Source: Verrucomicrobiota bacterium (lineage in GTDB: Bacteria > Verrucomicrobiota > Verrucomicrobiia > Chthoniobacterales > UBA10450). Taken from it: a DNA stretch of 5,301 nt. Below the pieces are notes generated by a model. The model did not search any database. It was not told where the DNA came from and saw only the letters and a program-made list of their open reading frames with translations. The position numbers and the translations under genes are program-made. The stretch is taken from the NCBI GenBank assembly GCA_003219095.1, contig QHPM01000040.1, positions 1-5,301 of the forward strand, written 5' to 3'. Below, piece after piece: positions 1 to 5,301 of this stretch; the stretch's first letter is position 1, and each line of letters begins with the position of its first letter.

Positions 1-44
1 ACCTTTCCGCTCAAGCATCTCAACCTTTCCGCTCAAGCATCTCA
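1..44. repeat. perfect 22-bp tandem duplication at the window edge
   Basis: Bases 1-22 and 23-44 are identical. Copy 2 of the glycosyltransferase has this 22-mer only once, at 1481-1502, coding T-F-P-L-K-H-L. Because 22 is not a multiple of three, the extra unit shifts the frame of copy 1 relative to the expected upstream coding sequence. Either this is a recent slippage or recombination mutation that inactivates copy 1, or it is an assembly artefact at a contig edge lying in a repeated region. Confidence 0.9.
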
Positions 45-799
45 AAAAATGGCTCTACTGGCCATGGGCCGATTACCGGGTCTTGCGCGACGCTGCCGCA
101 GTAATTTTCACATCGGATGAAGAGCGTTTGCGGGCGCGCCGGTCGTTCTGGCTCTATCGCGTCACCGAAAAAGTTTCCTCGCTTGGGATCGAAGAACCGC
201 CCCCAGCCGGACCGGAAGCGCGTCATCTTTTTCTCGCGAAATTTCCTGAGATCGAAAAAACGCGAATGCTCTTGTTTCTTGGCCGCATTCACCCGAAAAA
301 GGGATGCGATCTGGCGATCGATGCACTCCCACGTCGCGCTTCCGGCGAACCAATCTCGCTCGTACTCGCCGGTCCCGATCAGGTTGGGTGGACAAGGCAG
401 TTGCGTGAACGGGTCGCGCGCATGGACGTTTCGCCGCACGTTACTTTTGCCGGCATGCTCGAAGGCCCGCTCAAACGCGGAGCATTCGAAAATGCCGACG
501 CCTTCATGCTCTCTTCGCATCAGGAGAATTTCGGAATGTCTGTGATCGAGGCGCTCTCCTTTGGTGTGCCGGTGTTGATTTCTGATCGCGTGAACATCTG
601 GCGCGAAATCGCGGCCGACCATGCTGGCTACGTCGAGCCCGACGATCTTGCGGGCACGACGCGATTAATCGAGCGCTGGCTGCATACGTCACCGGAAGAA
701 CAAAATCTGATGCGCGTGAATGCCCGGAATTGTTTTCTCCGCCGTTTCGAGATCAACCGCGCCGCCAGTTCGCTGCTTGCGATTTTGCAGGCGCAATGA
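2..799 (+). CDS. GT4 glycosyltransferase, copy 1 (left-truncated, possibly frameshifted)
   Basis: This is the C-terminal two thirds of a GT-B fold, family 4 glycosyltransferase, which would transfer a sugar from a nucleotide-sugar to a growing polysaccharide in the cytoplasm. The frame is open from the left edge; the true start lies outside the window. A TTG at 83 is only an internal codon, because the matching residue in the intact paralogue is number 144. Counting from that TTG, the donor-side motif GRIHPKKG begins at residue 67 and the E-x7-E signature is E148/E156 (HQENFGMSVIE). Against copy 2 there are 18 differences in 238 residues, ten of them in residues 12-40. One is Ser for the usually conserved Pro in L-P-S-H (residue 144). 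A 22-bp tandem repeat at 1-44 would break the frame if the upstream gene matches copy 2. The stop overlaps the next ATG (ATGA, 796-799). Family is secure; sugar specificity is unknown. Confidence 0.85.
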   Translation, partial: PFRSSISTFPLKHLKKWLYWPWADYRVLRDAAAVIFTSDEERLRARRSFWLYRVTEKVSSLGIEEPPPAGPEARHLFLAKFPEIEKTRMLLFLGRIHPKKGCDLAIDALPRRASGEPISLVLAGPDQVGWTRQLRERVARMDVSPHVTFAGMLEGPLKRGAFENADAFMLSSHQENFGMSVIEALSFGVPVLISDRVNIWREIAADHAGYVEPDDLAGTTRLIERWLHTSPEEQNLMRVNARNCFLRRFEINRAASSLLAILQAQ

Positions 800-811
800 A
801 AATCACCATCG
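23..811 (+). repeat. long direct repeat, left copy (partner at 1481-2269)
   Basis: This aligns without gaps to 1481-2269 at a constant offset of 1458. I count about 90 mismatches in 789 bases, roughly 89% identity. Mismatches are mostly synonymous (about 65 against about 25 that change an amino acid), so both copies evolved as coding sequence after duplication. Identity ends at 811/2269, just inside the next gene, right after ATGAAAATCACCATCG. Bases 23-96 are fully identical, unlike the rest. Confidence 0.95.
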
Positions 812-1110
812 GCCGCTTCACCACCATCGCAGGATTCCAATCGCAATTCATTTCTCACACCATCGACATCGTGCAGAATCGCCAGGTCTCGCGCCCGATT
901 ACCGTGGGCGATTATTGTTTTGTCGGCAGCAACAGCGTACTGCTGGGGGGGTCGGGCCTTCCCGATTATTGCGTGCTGGGCGCGAAATCGCTTCTGAACA
1001 AGACCTACACGCAGACGCATCGCCTCTACGGTGGCGTGCCCGCACGCGAACTTAACGTGTTATCGCCCGATTGCGGCTATTTCAACCGCCGCCAGGGTTT
1101 CGTCATCTAG
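796..1110 (+). CDS. N-terminally truncated hexapeptide (LbH) acyltransferase, 104 aa
   Basis: The product resembles the C-terminal part of left-handed beta-helix acetyltransferases that decorate polysaccharides, using acetyl-CoA. Visible are hexapeptide-type turns (ITIGRF, ITVGDYCFVGSN), a His in ISHTID (residue 21) at the place of the usual catalytic His, and the family-like ending YGGVPAREL. Family members of this type are usually about 200 residues, so roughly half is missing. The start at 796 overlaps the stop of copy 1 (ATGA). Its first 16 bases match the start of the GT4 gene at 2254, which indicates that the ATG was captured at a duplication joint and is not native. It stops one base before the TTG of the next gene. 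It may be a non-functional remnant kept open because ribosomes pass through it, or a minimal domain that still trimerises; the sequence cannot decide. A full-length relative is predicted upstream of the window. Confidence 0.75.
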   Translation: MKITIGRFTTIAGFQSQFISHTIDIVQNRQVSRPITVGDYCFVGSNSVLLGGSGLPDYCVLGAKSLLNKTYTQTHRLYGGVPARELNVLSPDCGYFNRRQGFVI

Positions 1111-1111
1111 C

Positions 1112-2257
1112 TTGAGAGTTCTGCAAACAGTGCAGACGTTGAATCCCGAAACGGGCGGCGTGCCCCGTGCCGTGATTTCGTTGAGCAAGGGACTGCAAAA
1201 GCATGGTGTGGAGATCGAGATCATCGCGTTGGATAACCCGGAATCACCCTGGCTACGTGACCAATCTCTTACCGTGCACGCTCTCGGCCAAGGTCTCACG
1301 AATTATCGTTACTCGCCCGCTTTGTCGAAGTGGCTCAAAGCACACGGCAACAAATTCGATTGCGCAATCGTCCATGGCATCTGGCAACACCACAGCTTTG
1401 CCGTCTGGCGACGCTTTCATAAAACCGCCATTCCTTATTTCGTTTTTCCGCATGGCATGCTCGATCCCTGGTTCAAGCGCACCTTTCCGCTCAAGCATCT
1501 CAAAAAATGGCTCTACTGGCCATGGGCCGATTACCGGGTCTTGCGCGACGCTGCAGCAGTAATTTTTACTTCGGAAGAAGAACGTTCCCGGGCGCATCAA
1601 TCCTTCTGGCTTTATCGCGCCAAGGAAAAAATTTCCCCGCTTGGGATCGAAGAATCGCGCCCGGCCGGACCGGAAGCGCGTCATCTCTTTCTCGCGAAAT
1701 TTCCCGAAATTGAAAAAACGCGCATGCTGCTGTTTCTCGGCCGGATTCACCCGAAAAAGGGATGCGATCTGGTGATCGACGCGCTTCCGCGTCGCGCTTC
1801 CGGTGAATCGATCTCGCTCGTCATTGCTGGTCCGGACCAGGTCGATTGGACGCGCCAGTTGCGCGAGCGCGTCGCGCGCATGGACGTTTCGCCGCACGTT
1901 ACTTTCGCGGGTATGCTCGAAGGGCCGTTGAAACGCGGAGCATTCGAAAATGCCGATGCGTTCATTCTCCCTTCGCACCAGGAGAATTTCGGAATGTCGG
2001 TGATCGAGGCGCTTTCCTTCGGAGTGCCGGTGTTGATTTCAGATCGGGTGAATATCTGGCGCGAAATCGCAGCCGATCATGCCGGCTACGTCGAGCCCGA
2101 CGATCTTGCCGGCACTACGCGGTTAATCGAGCGTTGGTTGCATACTTCGCCGGACGAACAAAATCTGATGCGGGTGAATGCGCGGAATTGTTTTCTCCGC
2201 CGGTTCGAAATCAACCGTGCTGCCGGTTCGCTGCTTGCGATTTTGCAAGCGCAATGA
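1112..2257 (+). CDS. GT4 glycosyltransferase, copy 2 (complete, 381 aa)
   Basis: This is an intact GT-B, family 4 glycosyltransferase for polysaccharide assembly in the cytoplasm. I chose TTG at 1112 because translation then begins MRVLQTVQTLNPETGGVPRA, a normal GT4 first strand with a GGVP loop. The in-frame extension upstream to 1031 only reads through the preceding acyltransferase gene. A weak AGGG lies at 1094-1097. The N-terminal domain carries HGIWQHHSF (88-96) and FPHGMLDPW (112-120). The C-terminal domain carries GRIHPKKG (210-217) and E291/E299 of the E-x7-E motif in LPSHQENFGMSVIE. Length is usual for the family. No signal peptide or membrane segment is seen. It starts one base after the upstream stop (TAG-c-TTG) and its TGA overlaps the next ATG, so translation is probably coupled. 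It is the paralogue of the gene ending at 799. Donor and acceptor sugars cannot be told from sequence alone. Confidence 0.93.
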   Translation: MRVLQTVQTLNPETGGVPRAVISLSKGLQKHGVEIEIIALDNPESPWLRDQSLTVHALGQGLTNYRYSPALSKWLKAHGNKFDCAIVHGIWQHHSFAVWRRFHKTAIPYFVFPHGMLDPWFKRTFPLKHLKKWLYWPWADYRVLRDAAAVIFTSEEERSRAHQSFWLYRAKEKISPLGIEESRPAGPEARHLFLAKFPEIEKTRMLLFLGRIHPKKGCDLVIDALPRRASGESISLVIAGPDQVDWTRQLRERVARMDVSPHVTFAGMLEGPLKRGAFENADAFILPSHQENFGMSVIEALSFGVPVLISDRVNIWREIAADHAGYVEPDDLAGTTRLIERWLHTSPDEQNLMRVNARNCFLRRFEINRAAGSLLAILQAQ

Positions 2258-2269
2258 AAATCACCATCG
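1481..2269 (+). repeat. long direct repeat, right copy (partner at 23-811)
   Basis: This is the second arm of the gap-free 1458-bp-offset duplication. With the acyltransferase fragment and the N-terminal part of copy 2 it defines one duplication unit of about 812-2269. The expected partner of 812-1480 should lie left of the window. The two arms could still recombine and delete one 1458-bp unit. Confidence 0.95.
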
Positions 2270-3399
2270 TGCTCGGCGCGTTTCTGCCGGTTCCGCCGGT
2301 AATGGGCGGCGCGATTGAAAAAAGCTGGTTCGCTCTCGCGCAGGAATTTGTTTCCCGGAACCACGACGTCACCATCATCTCACGCGCACTTCCGCAATTC
2401 GCCAGACATGAGATCGTCGATGGCGTCCGCCATACTCGCGTCCGCGGCTTTGATACGCCGCGCTCTTTGCTCTGGCTGAAAATTCTTGATCTTTTTTACT
2501 CGTTGCGGGTTAGGCGGATGTTGCCCGCCGCAGATATTTTGGTGACAAATACGTCTTGGTTGCCCCTGCTTGTGCGTGATTCGTCACGCGGAAAAATTTA
2601 TGTTCATGTCGGCCGTTACCCAAAAGGTCAGATGCGTCTTTATGGAAGAGCGGCGCGGTTGCAGGCGCCATCGAGCGAAGTAGCCGACGCCATCAAAGGC
2701 GAACGGCCGTCATCGGCGAAGAAAGTCATTGCGATTCCATATCCGCGCCCGCAAGTGATTTCCGCGGAAGCGCCACTCCCGTTGGAGGCTCGTGCGAAAA
2801 TTGTCCTCTATGTTGGTCGCGTGCATCGGGAAAAAGGCGTCCATTTTTTGGTAGAAGCATTCGCGCGCTTACGCGGCGGCGAATTTGCCGATTGGAAACT
2901 CATGATTGTGGGTTCGACGAATCCCAGAGAGGGTGGGGGAGGCGAAGGTTATCTGCGCCAACTGCAGCAAAGCGCGGTTGTCGCGCGCGACGGGGTCGTT
3001 TTCCGCGGGCCGATCTTCGATGCAGCAGTCCTGGAAGAAGAGTTTCGGGACGCGCGAATCTTTGCGTATCCTTCGCTCGCCGCACACGGTGAAACATTTG
3101 GTCTCGCACCACTCGAAGCGATGACGCACGGTTGTGCCGTGCTTGTTTCTGATCTCGGTTGCTTTCGCGATTTCATTTCGCCGAACGAAACTGGTTTTGT
3201 CTTCGAAGCGGACGCGTTGGATCCCGTTGGCTCTCTTGTGGTCGCGTTTCGTGACGCCATGTCCGATCCAATCCGACTGGAACGAATTGCCCGGACTGGA
3301 CAGCTGAAATCTGAGGAATTTTCCCGCGCGCGCATAGCTGACAAATTTTTGATCGATTTCGAAAAACTCACTTTAGATGCCGAACGAACAAGTCGTTAA
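2254..3399 (+). CDS. GT4 glycosyltransferase of a second type (381 aa)
   Basis: This is a GT-B fold, family 4 glycosyltransferase not closely similar to the duplicated pair. It begins MKITIVLGAF, with the nucleotide-binding-type loop PPVMGGAIEKSW near residues 14-25. The mid-protein stretch YVHVGRYPKGQMRLY is followed by GRVHREKG (188-195), and the E-x7-E motif is E280/E288 in HGETFGLAPLE. A glycine-rich loop (REGGGGEG) follows IVGSTNP in the C-terminal domain. The ATG at 2254 overlaps the previous stop (ATGA), and extension further upstream would only run through the neighbour's other frame. Its 3' end overlaps the next gene by 23 bases. The start of this gene is the sequence reused at the duplication joint at 796-811. 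It probably adds one sugar of the repeat unit; specificity is unknown. Confidence 0.92.
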   Translation: MKITIVLGAFLPVPPVMGGAIEKSWFALAQEFVSRNHDVTIISRALPQFARHEIVDGVRHTRVRGFDTPRSLLWLKILDLFYSLRVRRMLPAADILVTNTSWLPLLVRDSSRGKIYVHVGRYPKGQMRLYGRAARLQAPSSEVADAIKGERPSSAKKVIAIPYPRPQVISAEAPLPLEARAKIVLYVGRVHREKGVHFLVEAFARLRGGEFADWKLMIVGSTNPREGGGGEGYLRQLQQSAVVARDGVVFRGPIFDAAVLEEEFRDARIFAYPSLAAHGETFGLAPLEAMTHGCAVLVSDLGCFRDFISPNETGFVFEADALDPVGSLVVAFRDAMSDPIRLERIARTGQLKSEEFSRARIADKFLIDFEKLTLDAERTSR

Positions 3400-3931
3400 T
3401 CCGGAACAGTCCAGCGCTTTCGAATCTCCGTGGAGCAACGGCCAGCGAGCTTTGCGCACGCTTTGGGAATTCTGCTGGTTCGTTTTTTGTCGGTGGACCC
3501 CGAAGCCGTGCAATCCGTGGCGACTTTTTTGGTTGCGCGTGTTTGAGGCGAAAATCGAGGGCAAGCCCTTCGTGCATTCGCGCGCCCGGATTGCAATCCC
3601 GTGGAATCTAATTTTGCACGACCGTGCCTGTCTCGGAGATCGCGCCAATGCCTATTCGCTTGGCGAAATCGAGATCGGCGAGCGCGCCACCGTTGCCCAG
3701 GAAGTTTATCTCAGTGCCGCCAGTCACGATTTTTCGCAACCGGGCATGCCGCTCACTACTGCGAAGATTACCATTGGCCCTGATGCTTTTATCGGCGCAC
3801 GCGCGTTCGTCTTGCCGGGTGTAACAATTGGAGAACGCAGCGTCATCGGCGCCTGCTCCGTCGTCACCGAAAATGTGCCACCGGATGTCTTCGCTGCTGG
3901 CAATCCGTGTCGCGTTCTGCGGCCGAGATGA
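3377..3931 (+). CDS. WcaF-like putative colanic acid/EPS acetyltransferase (184 aa)
   Basis: This is a left-handed beta-helix O-acetyltransferase of the WcaF-like group, expected to move acetyl from acetyl-CoA onto a sugar of the polysaccharide. The N-terminal region (about 1-60) has the W/F-rich stretch and NPWRLFWLRVFEAKI typical of this group. Hexapeptide turns follow (LHDRACLGDRANAY, IEIGERATVAQEV, ITIGPDAFIGARAFV, VTIGERSVIGACSVV). His117 in AASHDF fits the catalytic position, and it ends in the usual AGNPCRVLRPR. Length agrees with WcaF (about 180). The ATG at 3377 lies inside the 3' end of the upstream GT4; no strong ribosome site is seen, so translational coupling is likely. Its TGA overlaps the ATG of the next gene. 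The fold and group are confident; the acetylated sugar is unknown. The symbol is left blank because orthology to E. coli wcaF is not shown. Confidence 0.9.
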   Translation: MPNEQVVNPEQSSAFESPWSNGQRALRTLWEFCWFVFCRWTPKPCNPWRLFWLRVFEAKIEGKPFVHSRARIAIPWNLILHDRACLGDRANAYSLGEIEIGERATVAQEVYLSAASHDFSQPGMPLTTAKITIGPDAFIGARAFVLPGVTIGERSVIGACSVVTENVPPDVFAAGNPCRVLRPR

Positions 3932-4830
3932 ACACGCGAATTCCGGTTTCCGTCATCGTTCCAATCAAAAATGAAGCGGCAAATCTGCCGCGCTGTCTCG
4001 ATTGCGTGAAATGGGCCGACGAAATTTTCGTGGTCGATTCCCAGAGCACCGATGGCTCGATTGCGATCGCTCAACAGCGCGGCGCTCAAGTGGTGCAGTT
4101 CGAATTCAACGGCACCTGGCCGAAGAAAAAGAATTGGGCGCTCGAGCACCTGTCGCTTCGCAACGAATGGATTTTCATTCTTGATGCCGACGAAGTTTTG
4201 CCGCCGCCAGCGGAAGCGGAATTCGCCAAGGCTGTCACCGACGCGGGCGATATTGCCGGTTACTGGATCAATCGTCGTTTCATGTTCATGGGACGCTGGC
4301 TGCGCTATGCCTACTATCCCAATTGGAATCTGCGACTTTTTCGGCACGCGCTCGGCCGTTATGAAAAATTAACTGACGCGCCAACGAACAGCGGTGACAA
4401 CGAAGTGCACGAGCACGTTCTCGTCAGTGGGCGGACGGGGAAATTAAATGTCGAGATCGATCATTACGCTTTTCCGTCAATCGATGTTTTCGTCGAAAAA
4501 CATAATCGCTATTCTAATTGGGAAGCGCGCGTGGCGGCCGATGCGCGTCTTAATTCCAGTTCAGAGAAAATTGGCAGCCAGGTGGTCAATCGGCGCCGGA
4601 AATTAAAAACCTTGTCGCAGCGACTGCCGTTTCGTCCATTGCTTCGATTTCTCTACGTTTACATCTGGCAAAAGGGTTTTTTGGATGGCGCGGAAGGCTA
4701 TTACTTTGCGCGGTTGCACGGATTCTATGAATTTCTTTCCGTCGCGAAAACGCGTGAGCTGCTGAAACAACGGCGGGCCGATCGCGCCAATAGCATGGAG
4801 GGACGGCCGCTGTGCCGTCCCAAAAATTAA
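3928..4830 (+). CDS. GT2 glycosyltransferase, WaaE/KdtX-like (300 aa), 3' end made by a repeat
   Basis: This is a GT-A fold, family 2 glycosyltransferase resembling the lipopolysaccharide-core beta-1,4-glucosyltransferase group (WaaE/KdtX type). It opens VSVIVPIKNEAANLPRCLD (7-25), then ADEIFVVDSQSTDGS (30-44), a basic WPKKKNWALEHL segment, and the metal-binding D86-A-D88 in FILDADEVLP. The C-terminal half (WRLRYAYYPNWNLRLF-like stretch, HEH, DHYAF) is typical of this group. I chose ATG 3928 over GTG 3907 because it forms an ATGA overlap with the preceding stop and gives the standard N-terminus MNTRIPVSVIV. The last 11 residues (290-300, MEGRPLCRPKN) and the TAA are encoded by a REP-like palindrome, so the ancestral C-terminus probably ended differently near residue 289. 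It is the last gene of the plus-strand operon. Function class is confident; the donor is not. Confidence 0.9.
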   Translation: MNTRIPVSVIVPIKNEAANLPRCLDCVKWADEIFVVDSQSTDGSIAIAQQRGAQVVQFEFNGTWPKKKNWALEHLSLRNEWIFILDADEVLPPPAEAEFAKAVTDAGDIAGYWINRRFMFMGRWLRYAYYPNWNLRLFRHALGRYEKLTDAPTNSGDNEVHEHVLVSGRTGKLNVEIDHYAFPSIDVFVEKHNRYSNWEARVAADARLNSSSEKIGSQVVNRRRKLKTLSQRLPFRPLLRFLYVYIWQKGFLDGAEGYYFARLHGFYEFLSVAKTRELLKQRRADRANSMEGRPLCRPKN

Positions 4831-4855
4831 GGACGAGACAGCGCTCGTCCCTCCA
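4796..4855. repeat. REPIN-like pair of inverted palindromes (60 bp)
   Basis: Two hairpins face each other. Left: TGGAG, then stem GGGACGGC (4800-4807), loop CGCTGT, stem GCCGTCCC (4814-4821). Right: stem GGACGAG (4831-4837), loop ACAGCG, stem CTCGTCC (4844-4850), then CTCCA. The right unit is the reverse complement of the left (TGGAGGGACG, loop CGCTGT, CGTCC) except for two inner base pairs, GC/GC against AG/CT, and these changes keep both stems paired. The outer arms TGGAGGGACG and CGTCCCTCCA also pair. The linker CAAAAATTAA (4821-4830) supplies the stop codon of the GT2 gene. Paired inverted REPs of this layout are known as REPINs/BIMEs and are moved by RAYT transposases; that assignment here is by analogy. 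Confidence 0.8.
4821..4850 (-). terminator. possible intrinsic terminator for the minus-strand transcript
   Basis: Read on the minus strand, the right palindrome (7-bp GC-rich stem, 6-base loop) is followed directly by TTAATTTTTG. This is a hairpin plus T-rich tract about 140 bases past the stop of the sugar transferase. The tract is interrupted by AA, so strength is doubtful. The plus strand has no T tract after either hairpin. Confidence 0.35.
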
Positions 4856-4988
4856 CCGCGAAAGTTCTTCGCCGCCACTCGAACGAGGGCTTTCCGGTGG
4901 ATCCTTAATATATGATCTTTGGCGAGGTCCCTCGCTTCGCTCGGGATGAAAGAGAGCGTAGCGCGAAACGTGAGGAATTAAAGAGGCG
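4856..4988. repeat. intergenic stretch with 'HPERSEGP'-type repeat
   Basis: No gene is supported here. Bases 4928-4946 (TCCC...GGGA) form a small hairpin with 4-bp outer and 2-bp inner stems, and 4924-4935 is the palindrome CGAGG-TC-CCTCG. Read on the minus strand, the segment spells F-H-P-E-R-S-E-G-P-R, a string often seen when a widespread bacterial intergenic repeat is mis-called as protein. I recall it from annotated genomes, so the repeat call rests on memory. The rest of the stretch (4856-4920, 4950-4988) shows nothing I can name. Confidence 0.5.
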
Positions 4989-5301
4989 CTAGTATGCGGT
5001 TTGCGGCGGCAGGAATAGTTGCGCAATCGTGCGCAAAATAATGCCAATCTCCAGCGAAAGGTTCCAGTTCTCCAAGTACTCCAGATCGCAAGCGACCCGA
5101 TTCTGAATGTCGGAATTGTCTCGCGCTTCGCCGCGAAAACCGCGTACCTGAGCCAATCCGGTAATTCCAGGCTTCACAAAGGCGCGGACATGATAGCCCG
5201 CCATTAATTTCGCAAATTCGGCGTTGTGCTCGAGCAAGTGCGGACGCGGACCGACGATACTCATGTCGCCGCGCAGGACGTTCCAGAATTGAGGGATTTC
5301 A
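4989..5301 (-). CDS. sugar-1-phosphate transferase, WcaJ-type (C-terminal 103 aa, start outside the window)
   Basis: This is the C-terminal end of a bacterial sugar transferase (Bac_transf family; polyprenyl glycosylphosphotransferase). These membrane enzymes move a sugar-1-phosphate from UDP-sugar to undecaprenyl phosphate at the inner membrane, the first step of repeat-unit synthesis. The visible sequence begins EIPQFWNVLRGDMSIVGPRPH, the hallmark stretch of the catalytic domain, then VKPGITGLAQVRGFRGE, then DLEYLENWNLSLEIGIILRT, and ends PPQTAY with TAG at 4989-4991. The frame is open to the right edge, so the ATG at 5264 (Met of GDMSIVG) is internal and not a start. N-terminal membrane helices would lie beyond the window. 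It is convergent with the glycosyltransferase operon, so it is transcribed separately although it belongs to the same pathway. WcaJ-type long form or short PglC-like form cannot be told from this part. Confidence 0.93.
   Translation of the reverse strand, partial: EIPQFWNVLRGDMSIVGPRPHLLEHNAEFAKLMAGYHVRAFVKPGITGLAQVRGFRGEARDNSDIQNRVACDLEYLENWNLSLEIGIILRTIAQLFLPPQTAY

Noticed and set aside
945..951. Run of seven G, possible phase-variable tract
   Set aside because: The frame is intact through it (V-L-L-G-G-S-G) and seven G in GC-rich coding DNA is not enough to claim slippage control.
1031..1111. Upstream extension of the copy 2 glycosyltransferase
   Set aside because: It overlaps the acyltransferase frame and adds a low-quality N-terminus; TTG at 1112 gives the standard GT4 beginning.
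1253..1978. Long minus-strand open frame (241 codons), and its counterpart at 20-622
   Set aside because: Both are antisense shadows of the duplicated GT4; they occur in both copies because the coding strand is conserved, and the protein has no recognisable domain.
4911..4916. TATGAT, a good -10-like hexamer on the plus strand
   Set aside because: It lies in a convergent gap pointing into the 3' end of a minus-strand gene and has no convincing -35 or downstream gene.
4586..5047. Minus-strand open frame containing HPERSEGP
   Set aside because: It runs through the sugar transferase 3' end, both repeats and the antisense of the GT2 gene; its composition follows the repeats, not a protein family.
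1..5301. CRISPR array, tRNA/rRNA, riboswitch, defence or transposase gene
   Set aside because: None is visible on either strand; the only repeats are the duplication, the 22-bp pair and the 3' palindromes.

Overview
The window looks like part of a surface-polysaccharide (exopolysaccharide, capsule or O-antigen type) gene cluster from a moderately GC-rich Gram-negative bacterium. Protein style, the REP-like palindrome after the last plus-strand gene and the 'HPERSEGP'-type intergenic repeat together suggest a Verrucomicrobia/Spartobacteria-like soil organism. That placement is an impression from memory, not a search result.

Layout. Positions 1-4830 hold six plus-strand genes packed as one transcription unit: a left-truncated GT4 glycosyltransferase (copy 1, to 799); a short hexapeptide acyltransferase fragment (796-1110); a complete GT4 paralogue (copy 2, 1112-2257); a second type of GT4 (2254-3399); a WcaF-like acetyltransferase (3377-3931); and a WaaE-like GT2 (3928-4830). 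Three junctions are ATGA stop/start overlaps, one is a 23-base overlap and one has a 1-base gap. Positions 4831-4988 are a convergent intergenic stretch with repeats. From 4989 to the right edge, on the minus strand, lies the C-terminal part of a WcaJ-type sugar-1-phosphate transferase, the enzyme class that starts repeat-unit synthesis on the lipid carrier. The likely division of labour is: initiating transferase, then GT4/GT2 enzymes adding sugars, then two left-handed beta-helix enzymes adding acetyl (or similar) groups. No flippase, polymerase or export gene is visible.

The main structural feature is an old tandem duplication with a period of 1458 bp. Positions 23-811 and 1481-2269 align without indels, with about 90 mismatches in 789 bases by hand count (about 89% identity) and only 18 amino-acid differences in 238 residues. 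The duplication joint falls on ATGAAAATCACCATCG, the start of the downstream GT4 gene. This leaves an acyltransferase whose N-terminal part is missing and which now begins with the captured ATG. A perfect 22-bp tandem repeat at the extreme left edge either frameshifts copy 1 or is an assembly-edge artefact.

The other notable element is a 60-bp REPIN-like pair of inverted palindromes (4796-4855). Its two stems differ by compensatory base pairs, and it supplies the last 11 codons and stop of the GT2 gene.
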